A DNA stretch of 64,000 nt from Helicobacter apodemus (GCF_000765745.2 NZ_JRPC02000012.1:1-64000), one strand, 5' to 3'; counted from the stretch's first letter, positions 1-8,869 are shown. Translations and numbers: made by a program. Notes: generated by a model not told the origin, from the letters alone.

Positions 1-1587
1 TATATAAAGACTAATCATCCTTATCCCCCTTTACTTAATCCTAAGAGATTATATAAGAAAGAAAGCATAGAAGTAAAATCTCAAAGAGAGGATAAGGAGG
101 GTAAAGAAGAGCTAAAGAGTAAAGAGATTAAAAGCAATAATGAGGTAAAGAGTAAGGAGATTAAAGAGGATAGAAATAGAGAAACTAAAGAGGGTAAAGA
201 AGTAGAGATTCAAAGTAAAGAAACTCAAAGTAATAGTAAAGAAACGAAAGAGAAAGAAACGCAAAATATAAAAGGGATTATTAAAGAAATAAGTAAGCAA
301 CAAGAGATACAAAATCAAAAAGAGAATAGGGAGGAATTAGTAGAAGTAAAAACAGAGATAAATAAAGGGATAGGGGATAGAGATAGTGAAAATGTAGAAT
401 CTAAGAATGAAGAATCCTTACAACCTTATGCTAATTTAAGTTATGAGAGTATTCCTGCTTCCCTTGCTTGGGATTTGAATTTGCCATTAGTTGGGGGGTA
501 TAATGGTATTTGGCTTTATAATAGCTCTGCAGGTGGGGAGGCAACACAATTCTTTTTTGGTTATTGTGAGGGGATTGAATTTTGCACACTATGTTGGAGG
601 TTTAAAGAATACAAAAGTGCGTATATTTATTTATATCAAAATTATTTAGAGAGTAAAAATATTATATTTTCTTTTAATGCTTGGCAAAAGGGTGCAGAAA
701 AATTTGGTAATTTGTTAGATAAAAAAGTTCCCATCTTTAGTATTACTAGAGATTATATTAGTCGATTAAAAACAGGTGTTAATCATATTGTTAGCACAGA
801 GTCTATAACTAAGTTTAAAAATTTTTCTTTAAAGGATGAAATATCATTTCCGCAAATTTATTATCGTGGAGCTTATAAAAATAAACCCGATATTAATATC
901 CTCAAGGGGAATAATTTTTCTTTAATGTGGGGAGACTTGGGAGGGCTTGGGTTAAGATTGAAATGGCTCAAAAATGCCATTTCTAAAGTTTATTTTATCC
1001 CTATTGATGCAATTAGTGGAGAGAGGGCTTTTTATACTTTTATGCAATTATCTAAAATCTTACATTTTAATCTTCCACAAAATTCCAAAGCTTTTAGTGG
1101 TAAGGTTAATAGGTATGAGGGTTTAATAATGCTGCCTTGTAACTTAAGAGTGGATACAAAAGATGTTGATAAACACATACAAGAAATACAAGTATTGATT
1201 ACAACCTATCAATTGCATCCAAATTACGATAATAAGCTTATAAATATAATGAATTTTATAAAGGTTAAAGCACCACAAGATAATCTTGTTTTGTATGTTA
1301 AGCAAGAGGAATTTAGAGTATTAATGGAAAATAAAACTTTATTGCGATTGCTTCAAGAATATTTTAAGAAATATTTTAGTGCATTAAGGGGTTATATCAA
1401 AAATACTCAAGACAATCTTTTTAGCGAACAAGATATATTAAACTATTTTAAAAATCATCCGCAACTTGCCTTAGAATTTAAAAAGCAAGTTCAAGGAGAT
1501 ATTGAAATTATTAAATCGCAATCTCCCCATATTATAGATTCTTGGAAATATTATCAAGAGTTTCTTAGGATTTGTGAGGAAGGATAA
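1..1587 (+). CDS. DUF2972 family protein, 5' end outside the window
   Basis: The frame is open from base 1 to the TAA at 1585-1587 (528 codons), so the gene starts before the window; a TTG at 475 could be mistaken for its start but is internal. Order: a Pro-rich piece (HPYPPLLNP, codons 6-14), a Lys/Glu-rich low-complexity stretch (about codons 20-140), then the conserved part beginning SIPASLAWDLNLPL. That wording, VPIFSITRDYISRLK (about codons 243-257) and the later NRYEGLIMLP segment are what I know from Campylobacter and Helicobacter DUF2972 proteins, which sit among capsule and surface-glycan genes. No function is proven for the family. A Ser/Gly-rich loop (SSAGGEATQFFF) and the RD-containing segment recall the two PAPS-binding motifs of sulfotransferases, which is only an inference. 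Confidence 0.72.
   Translation, partial: YIKTNHPYPPLLNPKRLYKKESIEVKSQREDKEGKEELKSKEIKSNNEVKSKEIKEDRNRETKEGKEVEIQSKETQSNSKETKEKETQNIKGIIKEISKQQEIQNQKENREELVEVKTEINKGIGDRDSENVESKNEESLQPYANLSYESIPASLAWDLNLPLVGGYNGIWLYNSSAGGEATQFFFGYCEGIEFCTLCWRFKEYKSAYIYLYQNYLESKNIIFSFNAWQKGAEKFGNLLDKKVPIFSITRDYISRLKTGVNHIVSTESITKFKNFSLKDEISFPQIYYRGAYKNKPDINILKGNNFSLMWGDLGGLGLRLKWLKNAISKVYFIPIDAISGERAFYTFMQLSKILHFNLPQNSKAFSGKVNRYEGLIMLPCNLRVDTKDVDKHIQEIQVLITTYQLHPNYDNKLINIMNFIKVKAPQDNLVLYVKQEEFRVLMENKTLLRLLQEYFKKYFSALRGYIKNTQDNLFSEQDILNYFKNHPQLALEFKKQVQGDIEIIKSQSPHIIDSWKYYQEFLRICEEG
58..420 (+). repeat. Purine-rich low-complexity tract encoding a Lys/Glu insert
   Basis: The plus strand here is overwhelmingly A and G with very little C, made of imperfect repeats of words such as aaagag and gagattaaa. 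It encodes a hydrophilic run with recurring SKEIK, SKET and KEGKE motifs inside the DUF2972 gene. Variants of this kind can change length by slippage, but no perfect long tandem unit is visible. Confidence 0.6.
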
Positions 1588-1814
1588 GGAATAGCAACTT
1601 ATAGCTTTCTTGGCATTTTTAATACATTCAAGTTTTAAGAACAAGATAAATTTAGATTATTTAAGAATTGTAAGTAAGAGGATTACAAACAATAGATAAT
1701 AAAGGTATTTTAAGTATCAAAACTGCATAAAAGTTGCAAAGTATAAGGATTAGGCAGTATCAAACAAACTTTAAGTGTCAAGAAAAAGAATATTTGCGGT
1801 ATTGTTAATTCCGA

Positions 1815-1837
1815 TATAATGAATTTTTTTCTATAAT
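1815..1837 (+). promoter_or_regulatory. Two candidate -10 boxes far upstream of ureA
   Basis: TATAAT occurs at 1815-1820 and again at 1832-1837. Helicobacter vegetative promoters depend mainly on a -10 TATAAT with little -35 conservation. Use of either would give ureA a leader of about 170 nt. No experimental support is available. Confidence 0.35.
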
Positions 1838-1949
1838 CTCCTTGCATTTGGAGTTACTAAAATAAGTTTTATGTAATTGATAAATCTTAAATTTGGCATT
1901 TTAAGATATTAGGTAGATGTTTGGAATCCTAGATTATTGAGTAAGCATT

Positions 1950-1977
1950 TATCATAAATTTTTAGAATTCTTAAATT
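1950..1977 (+). promoter_or_regulatory. Candidate proximal ureA promoter with overlapping near-palindrome
   Basis: TATCAT at 1950-1955 is a possible -10, placing the start of transcription near 1963, about 50 nt before ureA. Bases 1957-1977 form a near-perfect dyad centred on GAATTC (AATTTTTAGAATTC then TTAAATT). A dyad over the start site is typical of a repressor operator. In H. pylori the ureA promoter is controlled by NikR, but I cannot match this dyad to a NikR or Fur consensus with confidence. Confidence 0.3.
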
Positions 1978-2012
1978 CTTTTAGAGAAAATATAAAAATA
2001 TGAGGAGATAAT

Positions 2013-2666
2013 ATGAGATTAATGCCTAAAGAATTAGACAAACTAATGCTTCATTATGCCGGAGTATTAGCTAAATCGCGTAAAGAACGCGGAATTAAAC
2101 TCAATTATGTAGAATCCATAGCCCTTATTAGTATGGAGGTTATGGAGCTTGCCCGAGAAGGAAACAAAAGCGTAGCAGAATTAATGCAATTTGGTAGAGA
2201 GATTCTTAGAGCTAATGAAGTAATGGATGGCGTAGCAAGTATGGTTGATGAAGTGCAAGTAGAAGTAAGCTTCCCTGATGGCACAAAGCTTGTAACAATC
2301 CATAATCCCATTGAGGATAATGGCAAACTTACTCCTGGTGAATATATCTTAAAAAATGAGGATATTATCCTTAATGCCAATAAAGAATCTATAAGCATTA
2401 AAGTCTCTAATAAAGGTGATAGACCCATACAAGTAGGTTCTCATTTTCATTTTTTTGAAGTCAATACACTCTTAGAATTTGATAGAAAACAAGCCTATGG
2501 CAAACGTTTAGATATTGCCTCTGGCACCTCTGTCCGTTTTGAACCTGGTGAAGAAAAAAGCGTAAATCTGATTGATTTTGGGGGCAAACAAAAGATTATT
2601 GGATTTAATGACTTAAGCAATATTCCAATAAATCAAAACAATAAGGCGGATAAGGATAGGATATGA
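2013..2666 (+). CDS. ureA: Urease small subunit UreA (fused gamma/beta type)
   Basis: 217 aa. UreA is the structural partner of UreB in the nickel enzyme that hydrolyses urea to ammonia and carbamate. The N-terminal half ([17 protein letters not shown]) matches urease gamma and the second half (from about residue 100; [37 protein letters not shown]) matches urease beta, the fusion typical of Helicobacter. The start is ATG 2013 after gaggag. It ends in KADKDRI and is about 20 residues shorter than H. pylori UreA (238 aa), lacking that protein's extreme C-terminal tail, which in H. pylori helps build the dodecameric supercomplex. The stop overlaps the ureB start by 4 nt (ATGA). Confidence 0.97.
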   Translation: MRLMPKELDKLMLHYAGVLAKSRKERGIKLNYVESIALISMEVMELAREGNKSVAELMQFGREILRANEVMDGVASMVDEVQVEVSFPDGTKLVTIHNPIEDNGKLTPGEYILKNEDIILNANKESISIKVSNKGDRPIQVGSHFHFFEVNTLLEFDRKQAYGKRLDIASGTSVRFEPGEEKSVNLIDFGGKQKIIGFNDLSNIPINQNNKADKDRI

Positions 2667-4372
2667 TAAAGATTTCAAGAAAACAATATGTTTCTATGTA
2701 TGGACCAACTACTGGTGATAAAGTGCGTCTAGGGGATACAAATTTATTCGCAGAAATTGAAAAAGACTATACGACCTATGGCGAAGAGATTAAATTTGGT
2801 GGCGGAAAAACTATCCGTGATGGTATGGCTCAAAGTGCAAGTATGTATGAAAATGTGCTTGATGTGGTTATTACCAATGCAATGATTATTGATTATACAG
2901 GGATTTATAAGGCGGATATTGGTATCAAAAATGGAAAAATTATAGGCATTGGTAAGGCTGGGAATCCTGATATTCAAGATAATGTATTCCAAACAATGGT
3001 TGTAGGTGCAGCAACAGAGGTTATAGCCGGCGAAGGACAAATACTTACAGCAGGTGGGATTGATACACATATCCATTTTATCTCTCCTACACAAATCCCA
3101 ACCGCACTTTATAGTGGTATAACAACAATGATTGGTGGAGGCACAGGACCCGCAGCTGGAACAAATGCTACTACTTGCACACCTGGAAAATGGAATATAC
3201 AACAAATGTTACGTGCTGCTGAAGAATATGCTATGAATCTAGGGTTTTTAGGCAAAGGCAATAGCTCTAATGAGGAGGCATTAGAGGAGCAAATTACATC
3301 TGGAGCATTGGGGTTAAAAATTCACGAGGATTGGGGTTCTACTCCTGCTGCGATTAACCACGCTTTAAATGTCGCTGAAAAATATGATGTGCAAGTGGCT
3401 ATTCACACAGATACTTTAAATGAAGCAGGTTGTGTTGAAGACACAATGAGAGCAATTAGGGGGAGAACTATCCATACATTCCATACTGAAGGTGCGGGTG
3501 GAGGACACGCTCCAGATATTATTAAGGCTGCAGGAGAGCTAAATATCCTACCTGCCTCTACAAACCCTACAATTCCCTTTACAAAAAATACCGCCGATGA
3601 ACATTTAGATATGCTTATGGTATGCCATCATTTAGATAAAAAAATTAAAGAGGATGTGGCATTTGCTGATAGTAGAATCCGCCCAGAAACTATTGCTGCA
3701 GAAGATACACTCCACGATATGGGGATTTTCTCCATTACAAGTTCAGATTCTCAAGCTATGGGTAGAGTGGGTGAAGTCATCATAAGGACTTGGCAAACTG
3801 CGGATAAGTGCAAAAATGAATTTGGGGCTTTAAAAGAGGAATGCGGGGAAAATGATAATTTTAGAATCAAAAGATATATTTCAAAATATACCATTAATCC
3901 AGCTATTGCTCATGGAATTTCAGAATATGTAGGCTCTGTTGAAGTGGGTAAATTTGCAGATTTAGTGCTTTGGAAACCTAGTATGTTTGGTGTAAAGCCA
4001 GAAATGATTTTAAAAAATGGAATGATTGTAGCGGCAAAAATGGGAGATTGTAATGCTTCCATTCCTACTCCAGAACCTGTTGTCTATGCACCAATGTTTG
4101 GTAGCTATGGAAAAGCAAAATATGATTGTGGAATTACTTTTGTTTCAAAAATTGCCTATGATACAAATATTAAAGAAAAATTTGGGCTTCAAAGAATCCT
4201 TTTGCCCGTTAAAAATTGTCGCAAGATTACCAAAAAGGATATGAAATTTAATGATGTTGTTACACCCATTAAAGTCAATCCGCAAACCTATGAAGTCAGT
4301 GTAAAGGGTAAAAAAATCACTTCTAAATTTGTTGATAAAGTCTCTTTAGGGCAACTTTATAGCTTATTTTAG
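2663..4372 (+). CDS. ureB: Urease catalytic subunit UreB
   Basis: 569 aa, the full family length. It carries the dinuclear nickel centre. All active-site residues known from H. pylori urease are visible at the same numbers: His136 and His138 (DTHIHF), carbamylated Lys219 ([10 protein letters not shown]), His221, His248, His274 ([15 protein letters not shown]), the flap Cys321-His322-His323 (MVCHHLD) and Asp362 (SSDSQAMG). The enzyme is therefore predicted to be catalytically competent. Translation is coupled to ureA through an ATGA overlap. Downstream, only 7 nt separate its stop from the remains of ureI. Confidence 0.98.
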   Translation: MIKISRKQYVSMYGPTTGDKVRLGDTNLFAEIEKDYTTYGEEIKFGGGKTIRDGMAQSASMYENVLDVVITNAMIIDYTGIYKADIGIKNGKIIGIGKAGNPDIQDNVFQTMVVGAATEVIAGEGQILTAGGIDTHIHFISPTQIPTALYSGITTMIGGGTGPAAGTNATTCTPGKWNIQQMLRAAEEYAMNLGFLGKGNSSNEEALEEQITSGALGLKIHEDWGSTPAAINHALNVAEKYDVQVAIHTDTLNEAGCVEDTMRAIRGRTIHTFHTEGAGGGHAPDIIKAAGELNILPASTNPTIPFTKNTADEHLDMLMVCHHLDKKIKEDVAFADSRIRPETIAAEDTLHDMGIFSITSSDSQAMGRVGEVIIRTWQTADKCKNEFGALKEECGENDNFRIKRYISKYTINPAIAHGISEYVGSVEVGKFADLVLWKPSMFGVKPEMILKNGMIVAAKMGDCNASIPTPEPVVYAPMFGSYGKAKYDCGITFVSKIAYDTNIKEKFGLQRILLPVKNCRKITKKDMKFNDVVTPIKVNPQTYEVSVKGKKITSKFVDKVSLGQLYSLF

Positions 4373-4379
4373 GGTGTAA

Positions 4380-4746
4380 ATATTAGGCATTATTAATGGA
4401 TGTGGCTATTGTTTTAATGAATAATGGTGTTTGTCACTTTACTTGTATTGATAGCAAAAGTGCTTCTATGATAAATATCTTTGCAAGATGGCTTTTGGGC
4501 TTTATCTATCTTTTACCCCCTCTATGGTGCTTTAATGTGGGGGCGGTGGCTTATTTAAACCCTCTTAAAAGCAAAAAAGTGGGTGTTGGGTTTGCTTTTA
4601 TAGGGTTTATTTGGCGTGTTTTGTGTGGTTGGAGGAAGAGTGTTGTAAAAATTGAGTTTCAATTTATGCCTTATTTAGCCATTGCAGAGGGAATCTTCAC
4701 CGCTTGGATTCCATCTTGGCTTATCCTTATAGGATATTGGCACTGA
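4380..4746 (+). pseudogene. ureI: Decayed ureI (AmiS/UreI acid-gated urea channel)
   Basis: H. pylori UreI is 195 aa with six membrane helices; here only about 120 codons lie between ureB and ureE. The first part (AIVLMNNGVC, DSKSASMINIF) matches the UreI N-terminus and the last part (MPYLAIAEGIFTAWIPSWL) matches its C-terminus. The region between has lost roughly 75 codons and does not align cleanly; pieces of UreI-like sequence appear in other frames. The expected start is ATA (4380-4382, then codons for LGII), and 16 nt stand where 18 are expected before the frame that begins at ATG 4396. A 116-aa ORF (4396-4746) remains open and overlaps ureE by one base, so it may still be translated, but it cannot form the six-helix channel. 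Several independent lesions make a sequencing error unlikely. Confidence 0.85.
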
Positions 4747-5264
4747 TGCAAGTAGAACATATTATTGGCAACATTAAAGATATAGATGCAACGCATTTAG
4801 AGATTGATGAAGTGCAAATGGCTTGGTATGATACAAGAAAAAAAATTGCACGTTTAAGCTCACAAAATGGGCAAGTTATAGCAATGAAGCTTATTCAAGC
4901 ACCAGAATGTGGATTAAATAATGGAGATATTCTTTTTTTAGATGAAAATAGAGCAATCATTATCTCTATTTTGCCTACTTGGGTGCTTTGTATGCAACCA
5001 ACGCATTGGCATATTATGGCTAGATTATGCTATGAGATTGGGAATTTGCATATACCACTTTTTTGCAATAAAACCACAATGGAGTTTCAAGCACCCTTTG
5101 AAAAACCATTACAAAGAATCCTCCAAAGGCAAGGTATCGCATTTGAAAAAAAATGGTGCGTGCTAGATTCTAAAGATAGAATCAATATTACCTATCCTAT
5201 TGCAAGTGAGCCAAAAATTATTCAAAGCCAACATTTTTCTATCAAAATTACAAAAAAGGAATAA
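4746..5264 (+). CDS. ureE: Urease accessory protein UreE (nickel metallochaperone)
   Basis: 172 aa. UreE carries nickel to the UreFGH-apoenzyme complex in the cytoplasm. The start chosen is ATG 4746-4748, overlapping the stop of the ureI remnant (TGATG); the frame continues upstream to 4704 but those residues lie in the ureI remnant. IIGNIKDI, WYDTRKKIARL, LCYEIGN and FEKPLQRIL match Helicobacter UreE. The C-terminus is short and not His-rich, as in Helicobacter and unlike Klebsiella. Confidence 0.95.
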   Translation: MQVEHIIGNIKDIDATHLEIDEVQMAWYDTRKKIARLSSQNGQVIAMKLIQAPECGLNNGDILFLDENRAIIISILPTWVLCMQPTHWHIMARLCYEIGNLHIPLFCNKTTMEFQAPFEKPLQRILQRQGIAFEKKWCVLDSKDRINITYPIASEPKIIQSQHFSIKITKKE

Positions 5265-5265
5265 A

Positions 5266-5928
5266 TTGAACTTTTTGCTTTTACAAATCAATGATACACT
5301 TTTTCCCATAGGTAGCTATACGCATTCTTTTGGATTAGAAAGCTATGTGCAATTAGGCAAGATAAAAAATAAATATGATGCTAGAGATTATCTTAAAGCT
5401 TATTTGCATACGCAAATGTTATATACTGATTTACTAGCCATAAAGCTTATAAGAAAAGCACATTGTTTAGAGGAAATTTTTGAAATAGAATCTATTATTG
5501 CAGCAGCAACCTCTGCAAGAGAAGTTTTAAATGCTATACGAAAATTAGGGCTGCGATTTATAAAAACTATTAATGCTATAAAATTAGAGCAAAAAGCATT
5601 CTTTACAGCCTATACACAAACAAGCAAGAATCCTATTTATGTGGTTGCCTATAGTGTATTTTGTGTAGCTTATGGATTAAATTATCAAGATTCTTTATGC
5701 CATTATTTATATGCCCAAAGCTCTCAAGCTTTAACTAACTGCGTAAAACTCATTCCGCTTGCACAAAGTGATGGGCAAGAAATTTTAGCTTCTTTACATA
5801 AGGAATTTGATATTTTATGCCAAAAATTAGAGTGTCTTAAAAAACAAGATTTGTGTAATAACGCTATTGCAAATGAAATTAAAGCAATGCAACATCAATA
5901 TTTACCCACAAGATTATATATGTCATAA
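5266..5928 (+). CDS. ureF: Urease accessory protein UreF
   Basis: 220 aa from a TTG start at 5266, one base after the ureE stop and preceded by aagga. The frame is open from 5200, but the family match begins just after the TTG (LLLQINDTLFPIGSYTHSFG). UreF is an all-helical activator that gates GTP hydrolysis by UreG in the UreGFH complex. Other family segments are LGLRFIKTINA and the C-terminus IKAMQHQYLPTRLYMS, nearly identical to the H. pylori ending. H. pylori UreF has a longer N-terminal tail that is absent here. Confidence 0.95.
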   Translation: MNFLLLQINDTLFPIGSYTHSFGLESYVQLGKIKNKYDARDYLKAYLHTQMLYTDLLAIKLIRKAHCLEEIFEIESIIAAATSAREVLNAIRKLGLRFIKTINAIKLEQKAFFTAYTQTSKNPIYVVAYSVFCVAYGLNYQDSLCHYLYAQSSQALTNCVKLIPLAQSDGQEILASLHKEFDILCQKLECLKKQDLCNNAIANEIKAMQHQYLPTRLYMS

Positions 5929-5937
5929 AGGAGAAAT

Positions 5938-6543
5938 ATGGTAAAGATAGGCGTATGCGGACCTGTGGGAAGTGGCAAAACTGCCCTTATAGAATCCCTT
6001 ACACGCAAGATGAATGAACAATATTCCCTTGGGGTTATTACCAATGATATTTATACACAAGAGGATGCAGAGTTTATGAGTAAAAACTCTGTGCTTCCTA
6101 GTGAGAGAATAATAGGAGTAGAAACAGGTGGTTGCCCTCATACTGCTATTAGAGAAGATGCTTCTATGAATCTTGAAGCCATAGAAGAAATGCAGGAGAG
6201 ATTCCCAGATATTGAGATTTTATTCATAGAAAGTGGGGGGGATAACCTTAGTGCGACATTTAGTCCAGAATTAGCGGATTTTACCATTTTTGTTATTGAT
6301 GTGGCACAAGGAGATAAAATCCCAAGAAAAGGTGGTCCGGGTATTATGCGTTCAGATTTGCTTATTATCAATAAAATTGACTTAGCCCCTTATGTGGGTG
6401 CAAATTTAAGCATAATGGAAGCAGATACTAAAAAAATGCGTGGGGATAAGCCATTTTTATTCACCAATATCCGCTCTCAAGAGGGAGTTAATGCGGTGAT
6501 TGAATGGATAAAAAAATACGCACTTTTAGAAGATTGTCTATGA
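5938..6543 (+). CDS. ureG: Urease accessory GTPase UreG
   Basis: 201 aa, family length. This SIMIBI-class GTPase delivers nickel during urease maturation. The P-loop GPVGSGKTA is at residues 8-16 and the metal-binding Cys-Pro-His motif at 66-68 (GGCPHTA). A strong site aaaggag precedes ATG 5938. Its stop codon overlaps the ureH start (ATGA). Confidence 0.98.
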   Translation: MVKIGVCGPVGSGKTALIESLTRKMNEQYSLGVITNDIYTQEDAEFMSKNSVLPSERIIGVETGGCPHTAIREDASMNLEAIEEMQERFPDIEILFIESGGDNLSATFSPELADFTIFVIDVAQGDKIPRKGGPGIMRSDLLIINKIDLAPYVGANLSIMEADTKKMRGDKPFLFTNIRSQEGVNAVIEWIKKYALLEDCL

Positions 6544-7295
6544 GTAGCTTTACACAAGAGAGTATTTTAAAGCTTAAAACCAAAAAAGGGTTAAATGGTA
6601 AAAATATCATTGATGAGATGTTTTTTACTCCACCCTTAAAAATAATAAGCCCATTAGAAGATGGAGATATGGCTGAAATTATGCTTATATCCGTATCTGC
6701 TGGGCTACTTAAAGATGATAAACAAGATATTGCTATACATATTGGCAAAGAAAGTAAAATAAGATTAACTTCACAAAGTTATGAAAAAATACACGATACA
6801 CAAGGTGGTTATGCCAGCAAACAAACACAAATCATAGTTGAAGAAAATGCTTTTTTAGATTATGCCCCTTTACCCACATTGCTTTTTAAAAATGCTTCTT
6901 TTAAAAACACAATGGATATTTATCTTTATAAGAATGCTAAATTACATTATAGTGAGATCTTATGTGCTAGAGCTTGTGGTGAAATATTTGATTTTTTAGA
7001 GTTTCGCTCAAAGGTTTGTATTTATAAAGACAATAATTTGGTATTTTTTGAAAATATGCACCTTAAGCCTGCAGAAATGGATTTACAAAATCCTTGCCTT
7101 TTTGATGAATATACCCATATTTTAAGTATTATTATATTTGATGATACTATAAATATCCAATCCTTAGAGCAAAAAATCCAAAATAGCTCTTTAAATGTCG
7201 GAATAAGCACAAATAATGGGGCTATCATCATTAGAGCACTTGATAATCAAAGTGAAAGATTGCTCCAATTTAAACAGGATTTAGCCCTAAGCTAA
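6540..7295 (+). CDS. ureH: Urease accessory protein UreH (UreD homologue)
   Basis: 251 aa from ATG 6540, which overlaps the ureG stop by 4 nt; the frame is open from 6504 but the coupled start fits best. UreH is the scaffold that binds apo-urease and recruits UreF and UreG. Typical segments: [28 protein letters not shown] and [15 protein letters not shown]. It is the last gene of the operon and is followed by a hairpin with a T-run. Confidence 0.94.
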   Translation: MSSFTQESILKLKTKKGLNGKNIIDEMFFTPPLKIISPLEDGDMAEIMLISVSAGLLKDDKQDIAIHIGKESKIRLTSQSYEKIHDTQGGYASKQTQIIVEENAFLDYAPLPTLLFKNASFKNTMDIYLYKNAKLHYSEILCARACGEIFDFLEFRSKVCIYKDNNLVFFENMHLKPAEMDLQNPCLFDEYTHILSIIIFDDTINIQSLEQKIQNSSLNVGISTNNGAIIIRALDNQSERLLQFKQDLALS

Positions 7296-7318
7296 ATATT
7301 AGGAGTAAATAAATAAAT

Positions 7319-7347
7319 TTGAAACAGAAAGCTTTGTTTCAATTTTT
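7319..7347 (+). terminator. Rho-independent terminator of the urease operon
   Basis: TTGAAACA (7319-7326) pairs with TGTTTCAA (7335-7342) over an 8-nt loop and is followed by TTTTT at 7343-7347, 24 nt after the ureH stop. Confidence 0.75.
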
Positions 7348-7621
7348 GAATTTTTGTGCCTAGAAAAAGTGGAATCTTAGAGTTTTACCCCCTCTAAGAG
7401 CAAATAAAGCTGATATTTCACATTTATTAAAATATTTCGATAGTGGAGTTTTAATGTTTAAGCTTACAAAAATGTATGAGGAGGTGGGTAGATGGACTTA
7501 ATACTAAAAAGGGCATTCTTTACCTTTTATCCTTAAAATAACAAAAGGTAAGTCAAAGGCTTTTACTAGATTTAGCTAAAGTCTTAGAATGAGCTATTAC
7601 AAGGAAATTTTATTTTTGCTT
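7348..7621. other. Non-coding stretch with a short coding-like remnant
   Basis: Between the terminator and the broken acyltransferase gene I see no intact gene. A frame at 7364-7501 on the plus strand stays open for about 45 codons (LRVLPPLRANKADISHLLKY and onward to VGRWT) without a start codon at its head and without a family I recognise; it looks like a gene fragment. Confidence 0.35.
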
Positions 7622-8869
7622 TTACCTTTGTTTTTCTTGAAATTCTCTTTTTAATCTAGGTATTACTAAGAAGTAGAATCTTAAATACCCTCCTTTATAC
7701 CAATTTTTATCCGCTTCTATAAGCATTTCTCCAAGCTTATAAGTAAAGTATTGTTTTCCTTTTAAAGCTTCCTTGTAATCTGCATAGGATTCCAGTTTAG
7801 GAAGCTTGTCGGCGGGATTTTTTGTAAGGTTTTTTGGTATTTCTCTTGCTCCATTTTATGTTGAGCTTTTAGATAGCTAAGAGCATAGGGCATTCTGATA
7901 TATCCTAAGAAGCTTTTAGAGTTTAGGATTAAGCAACTTCCTAATTTATAGGCTAGATGATTTTTTACCCTGTTTGCAGCTCCAGTGAGTAAATGTTTTT
8001 GTGTAGGGGGATTTATATCCGGAGTGGTAAAAGTTATCTTATGGAATAATTTAGGAAATGGTGGCAAGGGGGTATTGAGGTCGCAATCTTTAAAATAAGC
8101 AAAGCGGTTTTTAGAGCGGTTGCAATAGAGGCAATCATAGAGCAATTCTAGTTTTTCTAAGGCATTATCTAGGGATTGCAGCTTTGCTTCTAAGGATTTG
8201 GGAGAGGAATTTGTCTTTTTGGTAAATATAGTGAAAATCATTTGTTTCTCTTTGAGTATGGAGTGTAGTTTGCTCTTGTGTCCAAAGCTCATATACTGGA
8301 TCATCGCGTAGCCAAAATCTATGTTCTTTGATACATAGTGCCAGATTTCCTGCATAAATGCTATTAGATTCTTTATGCCACTAATCACGCTTTAGCCCCT
8401 ATAATACTACCGCTTGGGATAAATGCACCCTTAAGTATTGCACTCTCTTGCCCACACCAAATGTGGTCTCCTATATAAATGCTTTTGCTAAAATTTGTTC
8501 TTTGGAAGTTATTAGAATCAAAAATCAAATGATGATCGCAAGTGTTAAGCCAAATACTCCACGAAAACATACAATCATTCCCAATAATGATGTGTTTGCT
8601 CTCATAGACTTTAATACTTACACCATTAAAAGTAGAATCATCACCAATATAGCAAACTCCATTTGTGGTAGTTGTTATCGTGCCATTGAAGCGGATATTA
8701 TTTCCAATAAAAACTAAGCTATTATTGCCATAAAAGTGATATTGATGTTATGACTAACCCCTGCGAAATATAAAATATTATGAGAGCCTACAAAATTTAC
8801 TTTGTGATTCTTTTGTTGGTTTAAATCTCCATAGATAATATTATGCTTTTCTTTGAGAGTTTTTTGCAT
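7622..8869 (-). pseudogene. Frameshifted hexapeptide-repeat acyltransferase with C-terminal helical domain
   Basis: Reading leftwards from ATG 8867-8869: MQKTLKEKHNIIYGDLN and the next 35 or so codons, then a one-base slip (CACTTTTATGG, apparently one T short) into FYGNNSLVFIGNN, GDDSTFNGVSIKVYESK and IGDHIWCGQESAILKG, the left-handed beta-helix of a WbbJ/CysE-type acyltransferase. A second break follows GAKA-stop at 8385. The expected next text, SNSIYAGNLALCIKEHRFW and DDPVYELWTQEQTTLH, lies in another frame; the C-terminal part (LEAKLQSLDNALEKLELLYD, ANRVKNHLAYKLG, SFLGYIRMPYALSYLK) in yet another, which forms an accidental 208-aa ORF at 7762-8388; the ending (KLPKLESYADYKEALKG to LKREFQEKQR) in one more. 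Repaired, it would be about 410 aa and presumably acted on a surface glycan. Confidence 0.85.

Larger units (their letters stand above)
1588..2012. other. 425-bp non-coding region upstream of urease
   Basis: No open frame of note. It holds -10-like hexamers (see the two promoter entries) and a near-palindrome just before ureA. The ribosome binding site gaggag lies at about 2002-2007. I see no riboswitch or RNA gene in the rest. Confidence 0.5.

Noticed and set aside
475-1587. A 370-aa CDS starting at TTG 475
   Set aside because: The same frame is open to base 1 with conserved DUF2972-type sequence upstream of the TTG, so the TTG is internal to a longer, 5'-cut gene.
2744-3205. A 153-aa minus-strand ORF inside ureB
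   Set aside because: Shadow of ureB in the opposite strand with Cys/Ile/Asn-rich, non-protein-like composition.
7762-8388. A 208-aa minus-strand protein
   Set aside because: Only parts of it match the acyltransferase-family tail; its N-terminus is out of frame with the real text (SNSIYAGNLALCIKEH), so it is a piece of a frameshifted pseudogene.
8448-8717. An 89-aa plus-strand ORF
   Set aside because: It is the antisense of the acyltransferase beta-helix and shows no domain of its own.
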